64,000 nt of DNA from Seiridium cupressi (Eukaryota > Ascomycota > Sordariomycetes > Amphisphaeriales > Sporocadaceae), in NCBI GenBank assembly GCA_036674765.1, contig JARVKI010000118.1, forward strand, positions 1-64,000, written 5' to 3'. Positions 41,164 through 52,082 of the stretch are shown in pieces. Position 1 is the first letter of the stretch, and every line of letters begins with the position of its first letter. The notes below the pieces were generated by a model. That model saw nothing but the letters and a program-made list of their open reading frames with translations, was not told the DNA's origin and did no database searches. A program made the position numbers and the translations under genes.

Positions 41164-44100
41164 ATGGCCGACGACAACGCGGAGGGTGTTAGGAGGATGA
41201 GCACTGCAGTGCCGATCGCCCAACTCACTCCCGACACGTCGCATAGCAGCGCAGTTCACGGCATCGTCACCATCGTTTGGCCATTCAATAAAGTGAACAA
41301 CTCTGTTGCCTTCATCCTCGCCGAGCCCGAGTTCCGCCTGCGTCGAGCCAAGGGGCAGATCCGCGTCAATTTTGTCGGTTCCAGCGCCAAGGCAATCTCG
41401 GAATGCGGTTTAGGGAGCAATGATAAGATCCAGCTGAGTCTCGAGGGCGCTGAATTGGTGGTCAACAATGCCAAGGCACGAATACCAGGTGCGGAATCAG
41501 ACTGGCAGCTCAACTTTTCGGAACGGCTCCGTTTACAGGCGAGGCTTGGCGAGACGGGAGAAACGAAGCACATAGACGTTGACCATCCTGGAAATCACGA
41601 ACCGGCTCCGGCAACACCTGCCGCACCGTTACAAGATGCCGAGGTCGAGCTACCTCCCCTAGATCTGCCCTCCTTGCCAAATCTGACGGCTGCGACTCCG
41701 ATCAAAAATACCCCCTTCACAGCTCTAAAGGACGGTGAATTCGAATCGCCTGCATTTGTAAAGAGAGCAAGAATATCATACGGGTCCCTGTTTGAAGACG
41801 ACATATTTGAAGAGGATGGCGGTGTCAAGGGCGGAGGTCGTAAGAGAACACGATTCTCGCTCAATCCAGGCTCGTGGCGGTATACGAGCCGATCTCCGAG
41901 CCCTGAACCGCCAGCAGCTGAAGCAAAGGAGTCCGCTCGTGGAAACGGGGAGCGAGGATCAAGCCCGTCTCGTCCCGAAATGACAGACGGGGCCTGTCAG
42001 ACGATGGAGCTTGATTTCCCTGAACCAGCCTCGCAAGACAATGCTCTGGAGCAGCTTCGTGGTGCACCGCAAGCCATACAACAACCAAATGCTTTCCTCA
42101 ATACTGGAGGGTTCATCGACCAGGGACACCAGACATATCCCCTGGTGGCTGATGGGTGGGCAGCACCGGTATCCGAGTCACGGCCACCTTTCTCGAATTC
42201 CGATCTATTTGGGAGCAGTCAACCAGACGCTCCCTTCAATTCTAGTATTGGGGCTGGGTTGGGGGGCGACGGAGGACATGAGACGTGGGGTGCACAACAC
42301 TTGCCGAGTCAACCACTCGCATATCCTGAGCTGCCTTTCAACGAACCACAGGATGCATTCGCACCAAATATCGAGCAGCCATTTGGCCTGTCTCAGACCA
42401 ACGGGTTTGGTAGCGGGCAACGCACCACTCCCGCAAATCCTTTTGCACAGTCCGGCCCCTTCAGCACCATGGGTGCTGTTGAAGGAAATACCCGCGATAC
42501 CTTAGAGAATAGGGACGTCAGCCATGTTCACTCTCCACAGCCAGCCTCGGCGTATCCAGACCCGGAAAAGGACGCAGCTTTTCACCCATTCCCGCCCCAT
42601 AAAGTTCCAACAGGTTCGCCGTTCGCTGAATCAGGTGTACCACTTGCCGAGGAAACAGTGACAGTCCCTGCGAATCCTTTCGCTCGTGAGACTAGCATAC
42701 CATCCGAGCGCGCGGCCATGATTGCAGGGACCTCGTCGTGGACCGCAGTAAATGACCGGACAGCTAGTCGTTCTGTCTCACGGCCCGCGTCAAGCCGACT
42801 TGGCAGCGGTGATGGTCAAACACCACAGTCAGCTTTGGTTATCAACGAGAGTGACTCCGATGAAGACGAAAATGAAGTCCCAATGGTGGATGCCGCCGAG
42901 GCGAATTTGGGCGATGCCCCTGTATCGCTTCCAGAACATGCCGGACAAGCCCTCGCCGAAGCCGCTCGAAATCCGCTGATCGAGGGTCCACCACCTGGGC
43001 ACAACGTCACTGAGGAGGACTGGGAGGAGGAGGTCCACGCGTACGCCAACCATTCTCCTGATCGGTACGACGACGAGTATGACGAAGACGATGAAGGCGG
43101 CGACTACAATACCAGCACCTATCTTGCGCCACAGGATGATGAGGATGACGTGAATGACATGGACCTCAGGCAGCAACACCTAGAGCCTGAATTTAACAAT
43201 GGCGAGAGCGAGAGTGGGGAAGAGGGCGGGCAATTCAGCGACGAGGGAGAGTTTGACGACGACGAAGACGAAGACGAGGACGAGTACGAGGACGAATCGG
43301 AGGGGGATGCAGACATTCCCCCACAGCCGCAGCGGCAAGCCACAAGGCCTGCGTCGTCTGCGCCCGTGGTTATTGACCTCCTCTCCGACTCGGATGACGA
43401 TGTACCGCCGCCGCGTCCAATGCCGAGCACTATGCCCACCAGCCGGCCTCAATCTCTGCATACGTCAGTACTCCCGTGCTCGCCTAGCTATGGCCCAGGC
43501 AGTGGGGAGGTGACCGAAGAGGACGAAGACGGGGACGACACGGATGATTCGAGGGAAGAAGAGGAGCTAGTCTTGCATCAGACCGAAAGGGGACAAGCCC
43601 AGCAGCATCGACTTTCAGAGGAAGACGAATCTCATGATCAGGATGATGGGGGCATTGACTCTGGGTCGGATGCCCAGATTTTTGAGGGTTCACCGAAGAG
43701 TGAATCCGACGACGGAAACAACGACCAAGTTGCGATTGCGATTGATCGTGTGCAAGTCCCAAGCGCCCAAAAATTGGAAAACGTGGACCACCAAATCTCC
43801 AGCGAGTCCCGTTCGTCGCTGCCCCAACACATAACAGAAGATCAAGTCAAACGTGACTCGGATGAGGATATGCAAGATGTCAGCAACGAGCAAAGCCAAA
43901 TATCCACAGACGAGGGGCGACGCGATGAGTTGATGAAGACCCCCTTAGCACAGGACGTGCAGTGCAAACAAGCCGACAACATGGAGACGGATACGCTCGT
44001 CGGAGCCGCGCAGGGCGAATGCTTGCAAGCTGAGGTAGAGGAGCCAAAAATCAGCCTGCCAGTTTTAGAGTCGCCTCCAGAGTCGAACTTGGAAGCTAAC

Positions 44101-46164
44101 ATGGCCGCCCCATCATCGCCACCACTCACGCCATCCTTGCAATCCCAGGTGCCTGGTACTGAAGAGGATGTTGCTGTGGGGGAGACAGTGCCTGTGATTG
44201 AAACATCAGTTCCGGATGACCACCTACTCACTCCTTTGGACACCCAGCTACGTGGCTTCCAGGCCAGGGAGACCACGACAATGGAGATCGACATTGTCGA
44301 AACGACACAACGACAAAGCCCACAAACTCAGAGCCCAATCATCACAGCTACTACGAACGAGTCCATACAATCAACAATTGTGGAAGCGGATACCGCAAAT
44401 GCGGAGGTAGTGCCCGAACAACGAGCTCGTAGCCACTCTCCAGTATTAGAGCCGAGTCTCACCCAAGGCAATACCCTGGATGTCTCACAAGATCCTATTT
44501 TTTCAGGGCCTGCCTCGGACTTGACCTTCGAAAGTCAAGTAGGTGGCCGCGATCCTCTACAGGCTGCTCTCAGAGAAGTCTCACAGCCCATTACTCAAGT
44601 ATTGGAGAGTTCTTTAAGACAGACCAATGACGAAATGAGTGATGCAGGCTCATTTGTCTCCCAAATGGACGAGGACGATGCATTGCAGGCTGCTCTCAGA
44701 AAGGAGTATTCAGGATGGACCTACGTAGATACGGGAGAACCTGCCCGCCCGGAAGACATACCGGATGATTATAGTCATTATGTTCGACCCACTTTTATGG
44801 AGGACCAGGCATCAACTTTCGGTTCAGATGATTATGGCCCAATATCATCACCGGCAAAAGAGGCATCGTCCCAGATTCTAGGCCAAGGAGAGCAAGATCA
44901 AGATACGTCAAGTCTAAGGCAATCACCGCTCGTTGATGGAAAGGAAGACGTTTCTCCTGTCGACTTTCCCGTTCAGCCAGAACAGCCGGGAACTCGTGGA
45001 TCGCCTCCAATGCTAGGTGTCACATCTGGAGTGCACATAAACGAAGCTGGCGCTGTCATGGGAAGTCCCGAATGGACGGCGAAAGAAAGGCATGAGCGTG
45101 AAGAACCGGCTATTCGGGATTCTCCAATGGCCCTCAGGGCTACTCCAGTCACCCACCAGAATGAGGCTGGAGTCACTGTTGGCAGCCCGGAACGAGCGGC
45201 GATAGAGAGGCACCAGCATGAGCCTGAAGAGCTCATTGTCAAGAGCCCAGCATCTTCTGTCAAGCCAACGCCTACGAAGAGCAAAGCTGATTTCGAGACT
45301 TTTATGGGCAGTCCAGAGAAGACAGCAAAACGGAGATCACAAGTGAAAGAGCTTGAGGAAGGCCTAGGATCAGACCCTAGCCTAAAGCTTGCGAGAGCTG
45401 CGATTGCTTCGAAAGTCGGACACCGTCAACGTGGTGCTACACCAGAGCCCTCACGGCCGCAAACAAGGTCTAAAAGTTTTCAAAAGAGCCCGAGTCCAGA
45501 TATTGTCGACGACAGCGTTCAGCTTGCCAAGGCCTCTCTCAATACGCCATCCAAGGCAGGAAAGGCCGAGCCTCAGGTTGTGGCGAGCTCGCCTGCCTCA
45601 TCCAGGGTGGAGGAAGAGGCTAGTTCATTGACCGCTTCGAAGCTCAAGCTCGTGCGCCATCTCCGAGATGAGCTCTCTGATTGCACCACTCTCAAGGTCC
45701 TCCGTCAGCATACTGGCCAGGCCCTCGAGGTCATGGCCGTGGCCATGATGACACCTCCTGATCCACGACGTGCCAAAGGTGGACCTAGGGAGTACATGAT
45801 GTCCTTTACCATCACTGATCACAGCATCAGTCCTAGCAGCGTAGTGGAAGCACAGCTTTATCGCCCCCACAAAGAGTCCTTGCCTCAAGTAAAGATGGGC
45901 GACGTTGTGCTCCTCCGCAGCTTTACCGTGGTTTCCCTGAAGGGCAAGGGCTATGGCCTGCGTACGAACGAAGGGTCGAGCTGGGCCGTTTTTGACAAGG
46001 AAGATGAGCCTGCTCAGATTAAGGGTCCGCCTGTCGAATATGGAGTGGCCGAAACCGCGTTTGCCGCGTATCTCAGAGAGTGGTATGGGCTCCTGGATGA
46101 AAAAGCCAAACAGAAGCTTGAGAAGGCCAATCAGACGATGGTCGAGGCAGGGAGGGCAAAGTGA
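41164..46164 (+). CDS. Large telomere ssDNA-binding-type protein (POT1/Cdc13 Telo_bind domain), 1,666 aa
   Basis: A single exon with ATG at 41164, two codons inside a frame that opens slightly earlier. Residues ~25-130 look like an OB fold (GIVTIVWPFNKVNNSVAFIL). The C-terminal ~165 residues (from LRHLRDELSDCTTLKVLRQH, about 1,495) match the Telo_bind OB fold of POT1/Cdc13-type proteins (VKMGDVVLLRSFTVVSLKGK). Between them lie ~1,350 disordered residues: NPFA motifs, acidic tracts (around 640-720), two SUMO-interaction-like motifs at 558-568 and 735-746, and a ~40-residue repeat present three times (1,280-1,400). Family knowledge: such proteins bind the G-rich 3' overhang and protect chromosome ends. 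Filamentous fungi also have a shorter separate Pot1, so this may be a Cdc13/CTC1-like partner. That role is inferred, not shown. Confidence 0.82.
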   Translation: MADDNAEGVRRMSTAVPIAQLTPDTSHSSAVHGIVTIVWPFNKVNNSVAFILAEPEFRLRRAKGQIRVNFVGSSAKAISECGLGSNDKIQLSLEGAELVVNNAKARIPGAESDWQLNFSERLRLQARLGETGETKHIDVDHPGNHEPAPATPAAPLQDAEVELPPLDLPSLPNLTAATPIKNTPFTALKDGEFESPAFVKRARISYGSLFEDDIFEEDGGVKGGGRKRTRFSLNPGSWRYTSRSPSPEPPAAEAKESARGNGERGSSPSRPEMTDGACQTMELDFPEPASQDNALEQLRGAPQAIQQPNAFLNTGGFIDQGHQTYPLVADGWAAPVSESRPPFSNSDLFGSSQPDAPFNSSIGAGLGGDGGHETWGAQHLPSQPLAYPELPFNEPQDAFAPNIEQPFGLSQTNGFGSGQRTTPANPFAQSGPFSTMGAVEGNTRDTLENRDVSHVHSPQPASAYPDPEKDAAFHPFPPHKVPTGSPFAESGVPLAEETVTVPANPFARETSIPSERAAMIAGTSSWTAVNDRTASRSVSRPASSRLGSGDGQTPQSALVINESDSDEDENEVPMVDAAEANLGDAPVSLPEHAGQALAEAARNPLIEGPPPGHNVTEEDWEEEVHAYANHSPDRYDDEYDEDDEGGDYNTSTYLAPQDDEDDVNDMDLRQQHLEPEFNNGESESGEEGGQFSDEGEFDDDEDEDEDEYEDESEGDADIPPQPQRQATRPASSAPVVIDLLSDSDDDVPPPRPMPSTMPTSRPQSLHTSVLPCSPSYGPGSGEVTEEDEDGDDTDDSREEEELVLHQTERGQAQQHRLSEEDESHDQDDGGIDSGSDAQIFEGSPKSESDDGNNDQVAIAIDRVQVPSAQKLENVDHQISSESRSSLPQHITEDQVKRDSDEDMQDVSNEQSQISTDEGRRDELMKTPLAQDVQCKQADNMETDTLVGAAQGECLQAEVEEPKISLPVLESPPESNLEANMAAPSSPPLTPSLQSQVPGTEEDVAVGETVPVIETSVPDDHLLTPLDTQLRGFQARETTTMEIDIVETTQRQSPQTQSPIITATTNESIQSTIVEADTANAEVVPEQRARSHSPVLEPSLTQGNTLDVSQDPIFSGPASDLTFESQVGGRDPLQAALREVSQPITQVLESSLRQTNDEMSDAGSFVSQMDEDDALQAALRKEYSGWTYVDTGEPARPEDIPDDYSHYVRPTFMEDQASTFGSDDYGPISSPAKEASSQILGQGEQDQDTSSLRQSPLVDGKEDVSPVDFPVQPEQPGTRGSPPMLGVTSGVHINEAGAVMGSPEWTAKERHEREEPAIRDSPMALRATPVTHQNEAGVTVGSPERAAIERHQHEPEELIVKSPASSVKPTPTKSKADFETFMGSPEKTAKRRSQVKELEEGLGSDPSLKLARAAIASKVGHRQRGATPEPSRPQTRSKSFQKSPSPDIVDDSVQLAKASLNTPSKAGKAEPQVVASSPASSRVEEEASSLTASKLKLVRHLRDELSDCTTLKVLRQHTGQALEVMAVAMMTPPDPRRAKGGPREYMMSFTITDHSISPSSVVEAQLYRPHKESLPQVKMGDVVLLRSFTVVSLKGKGYGLRTNEGSSWAVFDKEDEPAQIKGPPVEYGVAETAFAAYLREWYGLLDEKAKQKLEKANQTMVEAGRAK
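45001..45363 (+). repeat. Threefold internal repeat in the telomere protein
   Basis: Three coding copies of about 120 bp (45001-45120, 45121-45243 and 45244-45363) each carry an SP start and a central GSPE core followed by basic residues: GSPEWTAKERHE, GSPERAAIERHQ and GSPEKTAKRRSQ. Copies 1 and 2 also share NEAG before the core. The copies are diverged, so this is an old duplication rather than a recent slippage. Confidence 0.75.
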
Positions 46165-47034
46165 CAAGTAACTTAGCTTTTCAGTGTTTGCACGTTCCCG
46201 ATATTTGCAGCCTGAGGAAAAGTAGCTTTGTAGGATTATGTGACATGACCTAGAGGCAATTCGAGCCACGACATAAGGAAGGAAATTTGGGGATATTATG
46301 CTACATCAGGGAACAAATTAGCATAAATATCAAGGCGAAAGCAAACAAAATCATTACCTATCCAATGCCACAGTCGTGAAATCGTTTGCCGGTGTGCAAC
46401 TTTCAATTCCAGGTGCCACATACACCGTTCATAATAGTACAAGTTCGCTCGATCCCCAATTATAGCGGCAGCGATTGACGGAAGATATGCGCAAAGGAGA
46501 GATACGTATGAGATTCTCTGGAATAAAAAGAAAAAAGAGGCTAGAGAATTGAGGGGCCTGGACACTTGTTTTCTCCGTACTGGGAATACTAACAATGCCA
46601 GTTTCAGTCCAATGATCCTGCTCATGTTGGATAATCCATGTCTCGAGTATCTCTAAAGCAAGGGCAACACTGTTAGCGTGAAGGCTTGACCACACTGGCT
46701 ACAAGGCCTTCAAAGGGGTAGATATCGTGTGGTAAGGGAGTAGAGCAAGCGTACCCCTCTATGGCCAGAGTGTCACATTATACAGATCTATGCTTGTATG
46801 ATACATGTGTCCTTCCCTCCCCCCTTTTCTTCCCAGGCTTTTGTCATGCCGTCTCTCGGTCTTATGTATTTACAAAATCTCTGTAATCGTACAAGATTCG
46901 CCTCTCTGGTTTCCTACTCCCCCCCCCTGAGCCGATCCTGCACCGCTGTGATATCGTAACCACGGTGCTATGAGCTCCAGCTGTTGCTTCTGGTACTGGT
47001 ACGCCATGGGAGCCCAACCTTAGTTTGAGAGTAT
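46165..47034. other. Intergenic, no supported gene
   Basis: The 3' flank of the telomere-protein gene and further sequence. A poly-C tract of about 10 nt lies near 46919-46927. Antisense open frames at 46296-46695 show no protein-like features. Confidence 0.5.
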
Positions 47035-47911
47035 ATGGCGTCCCTTCGTCCGTCTCCGCTGCAGCGTTCTTCGACCCGTTCTTGTCCGTATCCGACTCAA
47101 GAATCCATGTCTGCGCTTTCGGACGAGCCTACTCGAGCGCGCCAGCGTAGCACGCGGACCGCAGCGAATCTGCGTTGCGCCGAAGATGGGGCTGGACGAT
47201 ATGGCCATCTTGGGCACGATATCTGCTACTTCGGAGCTGGCGGCGGTTGCACTGGTAGGTGCCAAGGAGGTTGTAGGTGTCGAGGATCGGAAGATGGTGC
47301 CGGTTGGGCGAAGGAGGCTCGGTCGGAGGGTGGGAAGGGATGTGAATGTCCTGTTGAACAGTGAGAAAAGGAGCTACAGTTTTGATATCGTACGGAATAC
47401 CAATTACCTCCTACCAGCTAGACATTGAGTCTGCGATGCTGCCCTCGTTGCTCGGGCAAGAGCTCTGATGGATGAGGAGGTCAAGGACCGCATTGTGCCT
47501 GGTCGCGATGCGGTGCTGTCGCCAAACTCGAGTAGAAGTGTTTCAAAGAGAACCGTCCAACTGATGGGCTATCCGAGTCTCGCGGCGCCCTCCAAGTGCT
47601 GCGAGATTGTTAATGTCGTCTTGAATCTGGCATGCGCATCTCGGAGCTTAGGAGAGCTTCATTCTCCAAAAATTCAATTGGGAGCCGGAGTCGGCCCGTC
47701 AACTAGCATGACCAGCTGCCGGCGCTGGGGGCCGGGCACACCCACCACAGGCCAGGCGGAGCAGCATACATTGTACCAAGAGAGATTGTGTGAGGACAAT
47801 TTAATAAGAACATTGAGTTACTATGACACTCTTTCATATAAGTATATTGCGTTGAATTATGGCTGCTTTCAAGTCTTCAAGTCTTTCATCTTTGACATTG
47901 AAGCACTTTAA
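47035..47911 (+). pseudogene. Unidentified gene relic
   Basis: Protein-like + strand stretches occur in different frames: [20 protein letters not shown] (near 47225-47285), then from 47468 DEEVKDRIVPGRDAVLSPNS and VQLMGYPSLAAPSKCCEIVN, ending in an A/T-rich frame at 47911. The two parts are not in one frame and stops lie between them. It resembles a decayed gene, and I cannot name it. A gene with introns I failed to place is the alternative. Confidence 0.3.
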
Positions 47912-48471
47912 GTATGACGAAGCTAGTGTGCAGGCGTGTACACAATACTCGAAGGTGCCATTAGCGAGATGAGGCCTGGAATTATTACAACACACCAGCC
48001 AGCACTGTGATAGAATACAACGTACTCGGTAGGATGCCTTTGGTCTTCATATTCAAAGACTCAAGTGATCATCGCTTTTGGAATTAACATCCCTCTGCGT
48101 ACACGAATAAGTAATCGGGAGACTTCAAATGTAATTCTAATGTATAAACGATTTGTATGTGAATGACAGCAGGGTAGTTCTTGGCAACTTTCCGTGCCTC
48201 GTTGTCTGACGTATTGACTGGCTCGAATATTGAACGGACAGGACAAGAAGCAGCAGGGTATCTGGTGAATGGGATGGCCCTAGGGCGAGGACGAAAGAGA
48301 ATGCCGCAGCCGAATTCAAAACCACGCGCTATGCCGAAATGTTGCTGAGATATGTACCATTCGCCCACCTCCTTTCCAAACATCCCTCGTGTCATCCAGT
48401 ATTGAACCCAATGACACCCCGACAGTCCGCGCATAGCTTGTGTCCTCAGCATTCCGCGCACTCCCTCATCA
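47912..48471. other. Intergenic, no supported gene
   Basis: A 560-bp stretch downstream of the small minus-strand gene at 48472. Minus-strand open frames here run through the 3' flank of that gene and show no features of their own. Confidence 0.5.
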
Positions 48472-48932
48472 CTACCTCATGTTGGCCTTGACCCTCTCCA
48501 AGAGCTGCTCCCGCGTGTCGCCATCCTGAGGATGTAGGTTCCTCTGTAACCACGATCAGTGTTGCCCCCTGGTTGCATACGTCTCCATTCCATTCAACAG
48601 AGCAAGAATACTTACTGCAGCAAGCCATCTCCTCAGCTCGCTCTTCGTCCAGCCTTCTGGGTTCCCGGTCGGGTCCGCGGCCGCTGGAAACATGTCGCCT
48701 CCCCAGATGGCCCATGCGGCAGCGGCGGTCACAATGCCGGCGAAGCCTTTCTCAAAAACATCCGTCAACTCGGATCACTCTTTCCGACTTGAGTTTTGCT
48801 CGAATGGGGTTGCAAATTTACCTAGGAATGCATTCTGAGAAACCTTGTTAGTTTGCTGGGCTTATATACTGGGCGTGCGACATGCATGGGACGAACCTTT
48901 GAGCGCAGGGCATTGTCAATAGGTGTTGGCAT
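48472..48932 (-). CDS. Small protein with hydrophobic segment and SAP/HeH-like motif (83 aa)
   Basis: Four exons: 48897-48932, 48822-48834 (13 nt), 48616-48746 and 48472-48543. Spliced, the protein begins MPTPIDNALRSKNAFLG, continues with a hydrophobic Ala-rich segment (FAGIVTAAAAWAIWGGDMFP) and then PTGNPEGWTKSELRRWLAAR, and ends in a helical LLERVKANMR. The WTKSELRRWLAARNLHP part resembles the helix-extension-helix (HeH/SAP/LEM-like) fold that binds DNA or membranes' inner faces in other proteins. Phases match at all three introns: GTTCGT..CTCAG, GTAAAT..GAAAG and GTAAGT..TACAG. The hydrophobic stretch could span a membrane. Proteins of this shape are conserved in filamentous ascomycetes as I recall, without a set function. 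The 13-nt exon makes automatic annotation error-prone. Confidence 0.72.
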
Positions 48933-50040
48933 TTTGGCTTCTGGTCTCGTAAATTTTAGTGGAAGAGGCGAGGGAAGGACGGTCACAAGAATGCTCACTG
49001 CTAGCAGGATCTCTTAAATTGTTTGGAAATTTGGTCAATTCTAGACGTGATGCCGAGGTTGGAGCTGCGATGTCCGTCCAGTGGCGATTTCCTTCCGGCG
49101 CCCTCTTTAAGAGGACACATCTGCCCCTCGCTAACCACCAAGTTTCTGCCTGAAGACGCGCAATCACACATTCGTCACGTAGGTCTAGTCGTATCAACTC
49201 GGTGACATTGCTCCTACATCCATTCATGCCACTAAGATGTCCTCGTAGTGGCTTGAAGATTGGTTGCGACATTCCAATGAAATGCTAAGGAAGAGTGCAA
49301 GGCCCCCACCAGCATGTAAAGACTTGACGCAATGTTAAATACAATGTAACCGTCAGTGCACAACTTATTCTTGGGCAAATGGAACTTAAGTAGGAGGGAT
49401 ATTGTTTCTCATCACCTTATATAATTCTAATTTTTTTCAACCTATGCTGGTTATCTCTTATCATATTATGAACTTTCATTGCGATGCAGTAGAATTGATC
49501 CCTGTCGTGCAATTGCTTCCCTGCCATGCCATCTTCATATTGTACCCGTCCTATGGAACAGCCTAGGCTCAGTCATTTTCAACTTATCATACCATTACGG
49601 GTTCATTTTATGAGAGTTATACAACGTACTGGTCATCAGCGCAATCGTGAGTCGATATCATTGCACGCCGCTACAAAGTCCACACGAATTTGCTGGTGCG
49701 ATAATCTATACTTCCTTACCTGCACGCCTACTTCTGCAAAGTAATTCCGCCCATTTCCTTATTGACGTAGCAAGTGTCATATATAATAGTCTACCAGTAT
49801 CTTCCAATACCAAACAACACAAGTATTGAGTTTTGTCTAGTTTCAAGGCATACCTATAAGCTCATCATGCATGTCTATAAAACGGATACCCGTTGAGACA
49901 GCTAGGAGTACACGATAGCACCAATGGCGTATGGCCACTCCAATCCGTCGGCATATTTCAGTCAGTCAAAAACTATGCATGCTCTGTTTGGATATTTTTA
50001 TTTATTTATTTGGGGGTATTTGTAAACCAACAGGCCTTCG
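48933..50040. other. Intergenic, no supported gene
   Basis: About 1.1 kb, A/T-rich from 49320 to 50010. It contains the promoter of the 83-aa gene at its left end and the 3' flank of the Aim6 gene at its right. Open frames at 48959-49205 and 49526-49744 (+) show no features. Confidence 0.5.
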
Positions 50041-51348
50041 TCACCACACCTTTCTCGTGGCGCTCCGTAGATCGTCCACGTTCAACATATCGGCACCAGC
50101 ATATACCAGAGTGTGCCATATGCCATCTCTAAGCCCTATTGGCCAACCTGGTGTATCCCAGTATCTCGCCGTGAGACCTCTCCTGTGAGCTCCTTTCAGC
50201 TGGCCGTTGATGGTCTTGAGCTGCTCATCACTAACGCCCAAGATCGTCAACCCAACGGCTTTAGTTAGACTGACACTGGCGTAATGCGAATTCGTCGAGT
50301 TATACGTCATGTCAACCGTTGCTGGCTCGCTGTCAGAATCTGGATCTTCGTACATCTTTTCCAGTGGTGCATCGAAGAAGTAGTCTCGGTAGGTCGAGTT
50401 GGCAACGATAAGCTCGAAGGGCGTGTTCCCTGTTCCAACAACGGTGATGGGGCCGTCGTGGCGAACACCATTTTCCACATAACTCAACCAACCCCTTTCC
50501 CTCAACGGTTGTAATTGCGCCACAACTTTGGGCCATGTCTTGGCTCCGTCTGTCTTTACGTCAATGAGCAGAGTCAAAGACTGATTCCTGTTGACATCGA
50601 AGACTCCATTCTTCGTGTCAGTTCCATTGAAAAACTCTGTCCTTGGGTTGGTCTGATTCAGCAGATCCACGAGTGGGTTGATGTATAGTGATTCCAGCGT
50701 ACGATTCACCGTCAAGGACGCATCGTCGTGTCCAACGTAGAGTTTGTCATCGTTGTCGAATAGGTGCACGTCGGCCTCGACGCCAACGCAGCCCGCGTGC
50801 AGGGCTGAGAAGAGGGGGACTGTCCTCCAGTAGTCGTTGTGAGAGTGGCACTGTATCGGCTGCACATCTCTGAGAAAGTCTGTGGGATACCACTTCAATC
50901 CCTCGGTCCCTGTACCTTGTTCTCCCCATTTCGTAAATATCTTGTCCGGGTCGTCGTCCCACCCCCACAGACCCCGCGAGATGGCGAGGAGTAGGTCTAT
51001 AAACAAGAAGATAGCTCTGCCCGCAATGTCAGCAAGAAATTCCTACGCACGTACAAGGTCTTCTCACAAAATCGTGAACGCCCAAAGGCTGCCGCAGATG
51101 AGATGGCCTCGCCAGTATCGTTTCCGCCTCGTGGGCCTGATAGACCCACGCTCAAGACTTTCGGCTTCTTCTGTCCTGTCGGAGTCCATTTCTTCGACAC
51201 TAGTTCTTCGAATTGGTTGGTATTCAGCCTTGACACGACGGGGTCTAAAGAAGTCTAACAAAACAAGGCCCTTCTTCTCTTTCAAGGGGGAAGATAATGG
51301 TGGTATGTGGTCCATTTCGTCGGGGCCCTCACGACCAACAAATGTCAT
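50041..51348 (-). CDS. aim6: Aim6-like protein (PLC-like phosphodiesterase fold)
   Basis: Two exons: 51068-51348 and 50041-51016, giving 418 aa (GTGAGA donor, GCTGAC branch, GGGCAG acceptor). I start at ATG 51348; a later ATG at 51315 is also possible. A basic N-terminus (RPTRRKRYWRGH) leads into one membrane helix across the splice site (LWAFTILAIFLFIDLLLAIS, about 88-107). The catalytic-type domain begins with HSHNDY at 151-156 and then HAGCVGVEADVHL and LYVGHD, the metal and acid/base residues expected of the GDPD/PLC-like fold. NGT/NRT sites suggest that the domain faces the ER or vacuole lumen or the outside. Aim6 in yeast was named from an inheritance-of-mitochondria screen; its reaction is unknown. 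The length is normal for fungi. Confidence 0.9.
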
Positions 51349-52082
51349 GACGCTGGGCAATGTGGAAGATGTGTCAAGATAATAATAAGACAGACGGTCG
51401 CGGTAGTTCGTAAGAAGTGCCGAGCAACCAACGTAAGGATCTCCCAGACGGTCGGCTTACAGTGGGGCGATGGATTGGAAGGAAGCGATGTGCTCGAGGC
51501 TGAGCCATGCGATGCCGATCTACACAACTCCTGCAAAGGTAGGAACAGCAGGCAGGACGAGAAACGGAGGGGCGTCCAACACAACAATCGCCCGGAAGTG
51601 CGTTCTTTAAGTCATCCCGGAAATGCATCCCAGATCGGTCCACGAGATATACTAGTGAAAGCATGCAGCTGGAGACTGGGGACCAGATCAAGCACATCTC
51701 GCCTTTACTTGCGGTGCGTCCCCGACCACTCAGATTCCCGGCCTGCAAGCACATGGGCTGAGCCATTGCGGTCCAGACTTCTGGCCGCTGCATTGCACCG
51801 CCGCACCAGTGAAGCAGGACCCCAAAGCCTGGCGTTTAGTTTGGATTTGCGGGGCGCCTAGTGCTAACCATTGTTGCGGCACAGGAGCCCGCTGCCCGCT
51901 ATCAGAGCCCCCGCTATCAGCTGGGTGGGGGCAGCCCGTGCTGCAGTCTTTAGTGGGGCTAGTGTAGTAATTTTTAGAAATTTCCCATTGCCTGACTATC
52001 ATCGAGAGGCGGAACATGCCAACATTCTCCATTGTATGCCACAAATATAGCACAGTAAGGCGGCGAGCGACCATCAGTGACC
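51349..52082. promoter_or_regulatory. Divergent promoter region between Aim6 and the basic protein
   Basis: A 734-bp gap between genes transcribed away from each other. A long + open frame (51307-51861) overlaps the Aim6 start and has no protein-like features. No binding site can be defended by eye. Confidence 0.5.

Noticed and set aside
43119..43461. Ser-rich minus-strand open frames
   Set aside because: Antisense shadows of the acidic tract of the telomere protein.
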